A stretch of 5,818 bases of DNA from Eubacterium sp. CAG:786 (GTDB lineage Bacteria > Bacillota > Clostridia > Oscillospirales > Ruminococcaceae), in assembly GCA_000432175.1 (NCBI GenBank), contig HF989461.1, positions 1-5,818 of the forward strand. Reading direction: 5' to 3'. Positions 1 to 4,004 of this stretch are shown in pieces. The position numbers and the translations under genes were made by a program. Numbering within the stretch: the stretch's first letter is position 1; every line of letters starts with the position of its first letter. The notes beneath the pieces were generated by a model. That model did not search any database and was not told the origin of the DNA. It saw nothing but the letters and a program-made list of their open reading frames with translations.

Positions 1-27
1 TCACTCAAACAAGGTTTTTAGAGGTGA
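1..27 (+). repeat. Left arm of a perfect 27-bp inverted repeat
   Basis: These 27 bases are the exact reverse complement of 1076-1102 (27 of 27 positions, checked base by base). The arm begins at the first base of the window, so it may continue to the left and 27 bp is only a lower bound. Its inner flank (28 onward) does not match the inner flank of the other arm, so the identity ends sharply on the inside. Bases 13-35 also match 1138-1160 in direct orientation at 19 of 23 positions. GAGGTG at 21-26 lies seven bases before an ATG at 34 that opens only six codons, so this end may be a cut-off gene leader. Confidence 0.95.
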
Positions 28-108
28 CCAACTATGATTTTCTCCTATAAATAAGACAGTGGGAACGGAAAAAGGTTACGCAAAATATCCACAATCTGCA
101 TTTTGTTA

Positions 109-137
109 TTGAAATTCCCATGTATATATGATATAAT
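109..137 (+). promoter_or_regulatory. Sigma-A promoter P1 of the response-regulator gene
   Basis: The -35 box is TTGAAA (109-114), followed by a 17-bp spacer and a consensus TATAAT (132-137). TG at 129-130 gives an extended -10. Transcription would start near 144 and leave a leader of about 175 nt before the GTG start at 321. It lies inside the inverted-repeat cassette and points at the regulator gene. Confidence 0.8.
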
Positions 138-154
138 AAACGCAGAGCGTTTAT
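136..154. promoter_or_regulatory. Palindrome over the P1 start site, possible operator
   Basis: ATAAACGC (136-143) and GCGTTTAT (147-154) are perfect 8-bp arms around AGA. The palindrome starts in the last bases of the P1 -10 box and covers the predicted transcription start, where a repressor would block initiation. In RNA it could instead form a small hairpin at the 5' end. No regulator is identified. Confidence 0.45.
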
Positions 155-164
155 ATCAAAATGC

Positions 165-201
165 CATGCGCATGCGTTCGCTTTCAGCGAACTCCGTGCA
201 T
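165..201 (+). promoter_or_regulatory. Structured leader segment of the P1 transcript
   Basis: GTTCGCT (176-182) and AGCGAAC (186-192) form a perfect 7-bp stem with a 3-nt loop. ATGC (172-175) and GCAT (198-201) can extend it across a five-base bulge. A 10-bp perfect palindrome, CATGCGCATG, overlaps it at 165-174. No run of T follows, so it is not an intrinsic terminator. It matches no riboswitch class I recognise. Confidence 0.4.
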
Positions 202-242
202 ATCGGCAATGTATAAAAATCGTTAAAATTTGAGCATTTTTG

Positions 243-271
243 TTGACACATTATTTTATTCGTGCTACAAT
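243..271 (+). promoter_or_regulatory. Sigma-A promoter P2 of the response-regulator gene
   Basis: Consensus TTGACA (243-248), a 17-bp spacer and TACAAT (266-271), with TG at 263-264 giving an extended -10. Transcription should start near 278, about 43 nt before the GTG at 321. It is the nearer of two tandem promoters for this gene. Confidence 0.85.
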
Positions 272-310
272 GTCTGGTAGGACATGACCGTATCGGGCAT
301 TGACGGGATC

Positions 311-315
311 GGAGG
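311..315 (+). promoter_or_regulatory. Ribosome binding site deciding the GTG 321 start
   Basis: GGAGG ends five bases before GTG at 321. The alternative in-frame TTG at 300 has no purine-rich site in front of it. This supports GTG 321 as the start, seven residues shorter than the longest reading frame. Confidence 0.7.
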
Positions 316-320
316 GCGCC

Positions 321-1073
321 GTGGGCGATAACATCACGCTTACAAGGCAGCAGGCAGAACAGAAGATGAACACGCTCAGACGGCTGTTCACCTCGGTAAG
401 ACTGGTTCACGAGGGTGAAAAGGACGAAGCCAGCGCGGCAGTGCAGGAGGCTTTCCGCACGGGGAAGCAGGTCTCGCGGCTGGAATTCGTCGGCGACGGG
501 GTCTTTCAGATAATGGCGGAATACGTTTGCGTGGACGGTTCCCCCTGCGTTATAGAAACGGCTGGCAGGAATCCCACAGGTCCCGTCGTCGGCACGGACA
601 GGGAGAGCAGGAACTCCGCAGCAGCCGGGCAGACGGCGCAGGAGCGGGAGCGCGAGGACAAGCCTGATATCCTCATCGTTGAGGACAACGAGATGAACCG
701 GCTGCTGCTTTCGCGGATACTGGAGAGCGCCTACACGGTGCATACCGCTGAAAACGGCAGACAGGCGCTGGAGGAGATAGAGCGGCTGGGCACGCGGCTT
801 TCGATAGTCCTGCTGGATATAATCATGCCGGTGATGAACGGCTTCGACGTGCTCAGGGCGATGAACGCCGGCAACATCACGGACGACATTCCGGTGATAA
901 TGATATCCAGCGACGACGACGCAGAAACGGTGCGAAAGGCGTTCAGCCTGGGCGTTTCGGATTTCATCGGCAAGCCCTACAACGCGGGCGCTGTAAAGCA
1001 GCGCGTCAACAACACGATAAAGCTTTTCGCAAAGCAGCGCGGAACTGACGGCACCTTCCCGGAGATACCGTGA
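321..1073 (+). CDS. Response regulator: short N-terminal sensor-like domain plus receiver domain, no DNA-binding output
   Basis: The predicted protein has 250 residues and is cytoplasmic. Residues from about 115 to 235 form a complete CheY-like receiver. Visible are the acidic pair E121/D122 (ILIVEDN), the phosphoacceptor D166 (LLDIIMPVMNG), the conserved hydroxyl S196 and lysine K218 (GKPYN). The first 85 or so residues (LTRQQAEQKMNTLRRLF, then SRLEFVGDGVFQIMAEYV) resemble, from memory, the N-terminal domain found before receiver or GGDEF domains in Ruminococcus relatives. Those usually carry an extra Cys-containing stretch in the middle that seems absent here. A charged linker (about 86-113) joins the two domains. 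No output domain follows, so it probably relays phosphate or acts by protein contact. The neighbouring HPt gene is the obvious partner. Two promoters precede it, and gene and promoters lie within the inverted-repeat pair. The receiver call is secure, the N-terminal call moderate. Confidence 0.9.
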   Translation: MGDNITLTRQQAEQKMNTLRRLFTSVRLVHEGEKDEASAAVQEAFRTGKQVSRLEFVGDGVFQIMAEYVCVDGSPCVIETAGRNPTGPVVGTDRESRNSAAAGQTAQEREREDKPDILIVEDNEMNRLLLSRILESAYTVHTAENGRQALEEIERLGTRLSIVLLDIIMPVMNGFDVLRAMNAGNITDDIPVIMISSDDDAETVRKAFSLGVSDFIGKPYNAGAVKQRVNNTIKLFAKQRGTDGTFPEIP

Positions 1074-1075
1074 TT

Positions 1076-1102
1076 TCACCTCTAAAAACCTTGTTTGAGT
1101 GA
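1076..1102 (-). repeat. Right arm of the perfect 27-bp inverted repeat
   Basis: This is the exact reverse complement of 1-27. It begins two bases after the regulator's stop codon and ends 73 bases before the HPt start. The arms enclose 1048 bp containing the promoters and the regulator gene. No transposase, recombinase or target-site duplication is visible; the outer left flank is outside the window. Confidence 0.95.
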
Positions 1103-1152
1103 AAATGTGTATAGCACGCCGACTGCTTCTTCAGACCGGTTCTTAGAGGTTA
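1076..1152 (+). promoter_or_regulatory. Long-range stem in the regulator-HPt intergenic RNA
   Basis: Bases 1076-1090 can pair with 1138-1152 over 13 of 15 positions, with two mismatches and a loop of about 47 nt. A transcript running from the regulator gene into the HPt gene would carry this stem ten bases before the HPt ribosome site. No T-run follows, so a terminator is unlikely. RNA stability, processing or translational control are possible. The pairing is seen; the role is inference. Confidence 0.4.
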
Positions 1153-1160
1153 CCAGATAT
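1138..1160 (+). repeat. Diverged third copy of the repeat core
   Basis: It matches 13-35 in the same orientation at 19 of 23 positions; the shared core is GGTT-TTAGAGGT-ACCA. The match runs past the inner boundary of the 27-bp arm (28-35), so the left end and the HPt leader share an ancestral leader-like sequence, not just the inverted-repeat core. Confidence 0.65.
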
Positions 1161-1162
1161 TA

Positions 1163-1168
1163 AAGGAG
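1163..1168 (+). promoter_or_regulatory. Ribosome binding site of the HPt gene
   Basis: AAGGAG lies 4 nt before ATG 1173 and 7 nt before ATG 1176. The second spacing is the usual one and favours 1176. The choice changes the protein by a single methionine. Confidence 0.7.
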
Positions 1169-1175
1169 ACAAATG

Positions 1176-1526
1176 ATGACTATAAGAGAATGCTACGACA
1201 AGATGGGCTCCGATTTCGACGCCGTTCTTGACAGACTTTGCAGCGAGGCGCTCATCTCAAAGTTCGCGGTGCGCTTCCTCGACGACCCCAGCTTCGGGGA
1301 ACTCACCTCCGCGCACGCAGAAGGCAGGGTGCAGGACGCGTTCCGCGCGGCTCACACGCTCAAGGGCGTCTGCCTCAACCTCGGTTTCGACAGGCTCTAC
1401 GAGGTAAGCTCCGCGCTCACCGAAATGCTCCGCGACGGCGTTATGGACGGCTCCGACGACATGCTCAGGCAGGTGGAGGAAAGGTATGACCAGACGGTTG
1501 CAGTACTCAGAGAATTCAAAGGGTAA
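1176..1526 (+). CDS. Stand-alone HPt (histidine phosphotransfer) protein
   Basis: The 116-residue protein is a single HPt four-helix-type domain. The signature AFRAAHTLKGVCLNLG is at about 55-70 and the phosphorylated histidine is H60. A further helix follows (RLYEVSSALTEMLRDG). HPt proteins carry phosphate between the receiver of a hybrid kinase and a separate response regulator, in the cytoplasm. The size is normal for a free-standing HPt and no kinase or receiver domain is attached. It lies 102 bp after the regulator gene on the same strand. I find no convincing promoter in the gap, so it is probably read from P1/P2 through the regulator. Its transcript should end at the hairpin at 1605-1637. 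The start ATG 1176 is chosen over ATG 1173 on ribosome-site spacing. The family call is secure; pairing with the neighbouring regulator is inferred from position. Confidence 0.93.
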   Translation: MTIRECYDKMGSDFDAVLDRLCSEALISKFAVRFLDDPSFGELTSAHAEGRVQDAFRAAHTLKGVCLNLGFDRLYEVSSALTEMLRDGVMDGSDDMLRQVEERYDQTVAVLREFKG

Positions 1527-1540
1527 TCGGGGATTTGGTC

Positions 1541-1718
1541 AATTCGTAATTCGGAATTATTGTGTCCGCTTCGCAGACGAATTAAAAAAACTTTGATAGA
1601 TACAACACGGGGCGAAAGTGGTTCTTTCGCCCCGTGTATTTTATTGTAATTCTATTGAGATAACGTCCCGCGTAGCGGGACACCACAATTCCGAATTACG
1701 AATTCCGAATTCCGAATT
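1541..1718. repeat. MITE-like intergenic repeat, copy 1 (178 bp)
   Basis: The element is bounded by inverted repeats built on AATTCGTAATTCGGAATT; this 18-mer at 1541-1558 is matched in reverse complement at 1687-1704. Inside each end is a small hairpin: 1564-1578 (one C-A mismatch, loop TTC) and 1665-1681 (GTCCCGC, loop GTA, GCGGGAC). These are inverted relatives of each other. A terminator hairpin sits in the middle. The same order of parts recurs at 3791-3978 with high similarity. It has no coding capacity. The structure resembles a non-autonomous mobile element or a dispersed intergenic repeat; no mobilising enzyme is seen. Confidence 0.85.
1605..1646 (+). terminator. Intrinsic terminator after the HPt gene, inside repeat copy 1
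   Basis: ACACGGGGCGAAAG (1605-1618) and its exact complement (1624-1637) form a 14-bp stem with a 5-nt loop, followed by ATTTTATTG. It is 78 bp beyond the HPt stop, the first strong terminator after that gene, and is supplied by the repeat element. Confidence 0.8.
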
Positions 1719-1719
1719 T

Positions 1720-1777
1720 AGTTTTGCGCACCCCGTTACTCTATCCATTTACATTATGCACACAAGTGCGCAAAACT
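1720..1777. promoter_or_regulatory. 11-bp inverted repeat upstream of the 643-residue gene's promoter
   Basis: AGTTTTGCGCA (1720-1730) and TGCGCAAAACT (1767-1777) are perfect complements 36 bp apart. The right arm ends 13 bp before the -35 box and is followed by CCGAATT, a fragment of the neighbouring repeat's end sequence. It could be a bipartite regulator site, or a further palindromic part of the repeat element that moved with it. Confidence 0.5.
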
Positions 1778-1790
1778 CCGAATTGGATTA

Positions 1791-1819
1791 TTGACTTTTC
1801 TCCGAAACTGTTCTATAAT
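1791..1819 (+). promoter_or_regulatory. Sigma-A promoter of the 643-residue repeat protein
   Basis: TTGACT (1791-1796), a 17-bp spacer and consensus TATAAT (1814-1819). Transcription should start near 1826, leaving a leader of about 35 nt. It is the only strong promoter near this gene, which is therefore probably a single-gene transcript. Confidence 0.85.
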
Positions 1820-1847
1820 AAAACCAGTGACCCGAATATCGTCGTTC

Positions 1848-1854
1848 AAGGAGG
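1848..1854 (+). promoter_or_regulatory. Ribosome binding site of the 643-residue gene
   Basis: A full-consensus AAGGAGG lies six bases before ATG 1861, pointing to efficient translation and fixing the start. Confidence 0.85.
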
Positions 1855-1860
1855 AAAAAC

Positions 1861-3792
1861 ATGGACGAAATGAATAACGCCCCGGAACAGAGCCAGCCGG
1901 TAAACAGCCAGCCCGTTTCCCAGAGTGCCCCCGCGCCCCGTCAGATGTCCCCGGCAGAAGAAATGCTGGTCATGCAGCGCTTGGACCAGGAACTCCTCGG
2001 GATATGCAACGGCATAAATTACATGGACTGCATAGGCGCCGTGCGCACCCTCGCCTATATCTGCGAGAGAGGTTACGCGCCGGTGATGCTCGACCACTAC
2101 CTGCCGGGGGTATGTTCCGGCATCGACCAGGTGCTGGTGCGCGTCGCAGACCCCAACTACCTCAACGCCGTCTGCCAGGAAGCCGCGCAGCACCCTGCGC
2201 TGGACCGTCACCCTGCGACAAAGCAGTTCGTGGAAAGGGTGCAGTCGCAGTTCCGCACTGCCGAGGTGAACGCCCGCACCTACCGCGGCATAGTTTTCGG
2301 CAGCATGCAGGAGCTCAATGAGGCGCGCGCCGAGGAAGCCGAAATGGAGATGATAATGCGCTCCACCGCAAGGGACAACATGGAGAGCGTGATGGCTGCC
2401 ATACAGCGCATGAACGCATTCCGCACCAGGCTGCGGGACTACTACATAAGCGTGCTCAACGAGTGGCTCGACGAGTGCGACCGCGCTGCCCGCACCTACC
2501 ACGGCATGATATACGACACCATAGAGATACGCAACGCGGCAGAAGCGGAGTACCAGTCCAACCTGGAGTACGTGAACTCCATCGACCGCAGCAGCGAGGA
2601 AGCCGTAAAGGCAGCCTACGACCGCCTGTGCGCGGACAAATACCCGTCCTCCGACGAGCTGAAAGCGGAACTCGCAGCGGTGCTGAAAGCCTACGACACG
2701 CAGTTCCGCACGGTGGACGGCATACTGCTGCCCACCCGCGAGGAAGCAGCCGTATCCCGCAGGGAACTCGAAGAAATAACCACGCTCATGCCAAAGGCAG
2801 ACCCCGAGGACGAGCCGGCGCTCCTTGAGATAAAGGCGCGGCTGGAACTCATGCACCCGCCTGTGCGCGACAGATACCTCAACTACATCAACAGCCTGCT
2901 GGCAAGCTACGACATGCGCATACGCACGTTCCGCGGGGTGGTATACGACACCCGCGAGGAAGCCGCGGCGCTCCGCTCCGAGAACGACGAGGCAGAACGT
3001 ATCTGGAGCACGGTACGCGCCGACGACGAGCAGAGCATGTTCAACGCAAAGGCAGAGATGGAGAAGTTCACGACGTTCCTCAAGGAAGAGAACACTGCAA
3101 GGCTCGACAAAATGCTCACCGACCTTGACACTGCGCTGCGCACATTCAACGGCAGGCTCTATCCCACCCGTGAGGAAGCTTCCACAGCCGGTGCGGAATA
3201 CAACGAGATAGCGCAGATGATGTCGACCCTCGACCCGCAGGACGAGCAGGCGATACTCACGGCGCGTGCAAGGGTCGCCGAGATGACCAGCGAATACGGC
3301 GCGAACGCCCTCGCAAATCTCGACAACATGTGGCGCGCCTACGACCTGAACCTGCGCACCTACCTCAATATCGTGTTCGACACCCGCGAGGAAGCCGCGA
3401 ACGCGCGCCGGACCCGCGAGGAATTCTACCGCATGGAGAGCACGATGGATCTGTTCCAGCCGGCTTCTGTGATGGCGCTGGAGAATTACGCGAATTCCAC
3501 GCTCAGCGAGAAGATGCGCCCCGAGGCGCTGGCGCTCATCGCGGACTTAAAGGACGTGCTGCAGAACGTGAACAAGGTGTTCACCGAGAACAGCGTCAAC
3601 GACCCTGCGGTCGACAAAAAGGGCAGCGCCGAGATCTACAAGCAGGCTGAAAAGCTCATCCCGAGAATGGAGCGTTACCACCTCAACACCAACGGCATGC
3701 ACACCGTCATGGAGCGCCATTACGCTTCCCTCAACCCCGGGCAGAAGATGGTGGCGTTCTTCAAGGGGAAGAAACACGGGAAGCAGAATTAA
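1861..3792 (+). CDS. 643-residue cytoplasmic protein with six exact 72-residue helical repeats, function unknown
   Basis: I do not recognise a named family. There is no signal peptide or membrane segment. Residues 1-30 are low-complexity, rich in Q, P and S. Residues 31-136 look helical and are not part of the repeats. Residues 137-568 are six tandem units of 72 residues. Each opens with RT-aromatic-x-G-hydrophobic-aromatic (R at 139, 211, 283, 355, 427 and 499), followed in units 3-6 by DTREEA or PTREEA and then acidic helices. Residues 569-643 form a helical tail ending in a basic stretch (FFKGKKHGKQN). The RTxxG...TREEA motif recalls short repeat motifs in other Firmicutes proteins, but that is memory only. 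A rod-like scaffold or protein-binding role would fit; no catalytic motif is seen. It has its own promoter, and its stop codon lies on the edge of repeat copy 2. Coding status is certain. Confidence 0.92.
   Translation: MDEMNNAPEQSQPVNSQPVSQSAPAPRQMSPAEEMLVMQRLDQELLGICNGINYMDCIGAVRTLAYICERGYAPVMLDHYLPGVCSGIDQVLVRVADPNYLNAVCQEAAQHPALDRHPATKQFVERVQSQFRTAEVNARTYRGIVFGSMQELNEARAEEAEMEMIMRSTARDNMESVMAAIQRMNAFRTRLRDYYISVLNEWLDECDRAARTYHGMIYDTIEIRNAAEAEYQSNLEYVNSIDRSSEEAVKAAYDRLCADKYPSSDELKAELAAVLKAYDTQFRTVDGILLPTREEAAVSRRELEEITTLMPKADPEDEPALLEIKARLELMHPPVRDRYLNYINSLLASYDMRIRTFRGVVYDTREEAAALRSENDEAERIWSTVRADDEQSMFNAKAEMEKFTTFLKEENTARLDKMLTDLDTALRTFNGRLYPTREEASTAGAEYNEIAQMMSTLDPQDEQAILTARARVAEMTSEYGANALANLDNMWRAYDLNLRTYLNIVFDTREEAANARRTREEFYRMESTMDLFQPASVMALENYANSTLSEKMRPEALALIADLKDVLQNVNKVFTENSVNDPAVDKKGSAEIYKQAEKLIPRMERYHLNTNGMHTVMERHYASLNPGQKMVAFFKGKKHGKQN
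2269..3564 (+). repeat. Six tandem 216-bp coding units (72 residues each)
   Basis: The anchoring Arg-Thr pair recurs every 72 residues six times with no insertion or deletion. Protein similarity between units is modest outside the motif, so duplication is old. Bases are still shared at the core: ACCCGCGAGGAAGC occurs at 2734, 2950 and 3382, and with one change at 3166. Units 1 and 2 have lost the TREEA part (SMQEL and TIEIR instead). Confidence 0.9.
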
Positions 3793-3978
3793 TTCGGAAT
3801 TCGTAATTCGTAATTCGGAATTTCGGTGTCCGCTTACGCGGACGAATTTAAATAACTTTTATAGATACAACGCAGGGCGAAAGATCATCTCTCGCCCTGT
3901 GTTGTTTTATAGTAAATCTATTTTAGATAATGTCCCGCGAAGCGGGACACAATAATTCCGAATTCCGCATTCCGAATT
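3791..3978. repeat. MITE-like intergenic repeat, copy 2 (188 bp)
   Basis: It has the same layout as 1541-1718: AATTCGGAATT-type ends, an arm hairpin at 3828-3843, a central terminator hairpin, an arm hairpin at 3932-3948 (GTCCCGC, loop GAA, GCGGGAC) and a reversed end. Shared blocks include ATAGATACAAC and GGGCGAAAG. Its left end is longer by one or two AATTCG units. It starts inside the TAA stop of the upstream gene and ends 27 bp from the stop of the convergent M23 gene, filling the intergenic space. Confidence 0.85.
3867..3909 (+). terminator. Intrinsic terminator after the 643-residue gene, inside repeat copy 2
   Basis: Bases 3867-3880 pair with 3892-3905 (14 pairs, one G-U), capped by an imperfect inner stem and followed by TTTTA (from 3905 on). 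It is well placed to stop the plus-strand gene. It may also slow the convergent minus-strand transcript, but on that side the T-run is poor, so two-way termination is less certain. Confidence 0.7.
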
Positions 3979-4004
3979 AAGAATTGAACCACAGCTCCTG
4001 TCGG

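Noticed and set aside
300..320. TTG at 300 as the regulator start
   Set aside because: There is no ribosome site before it, whereas GTG 321 has GGAGG at five bases.
284..331. Short frame ATG 284 (15 codons) overlapping the regulator start, possible leader peptide
   Set aside because: The predicted P2 start is only about six bases upstream and there is no ribosome site. It is most likely chance.
156..1079. 307-codon open frame on the minus strand opposite the response regulator
   Set aside because: It lies over a gene with a complete receiver domain and good promoters. Its translation is rich in R, H and C with no recognisable domain and no ribosome site, so it is a composition shadow.
1..1102. 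Insertion sequence defined by the 27-bp inverted repeats
   Set aside because: The only gene inside is a response regulator. There is no transposase, and a target duplication cannot be checked because the left flank is outside the window.
1076..1160. Riboswitch in the HPt leader
   Set aside because: Only one long imperfect stem is visible. The conserved cores of the common classes, including the c-di-GMP (GEMM) types, are not present.
1103..1162. Separate promoter for the HPt gene (TATAGC at 1110)
   Set aside because: No -35 box lies at 16-18 bp and there is no extended -10. Read-through from P1/P2 is more likely.
1541..1718. Repeated AATTCGGAATT units as a CRISPR array
   Set aside because: The units are short, unevenly spaced, mostly adjacent and inverted. 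There are no spacers of uniform length and no cas genes.
1846..2856. 336-codon open frame on the minus strand opposite the 643-residue gene
   Set aside because: The plus-strand gene has promoter, ribosome site and regular 72-residue repeats. The minus frame is H/V/G-rich with no domain.
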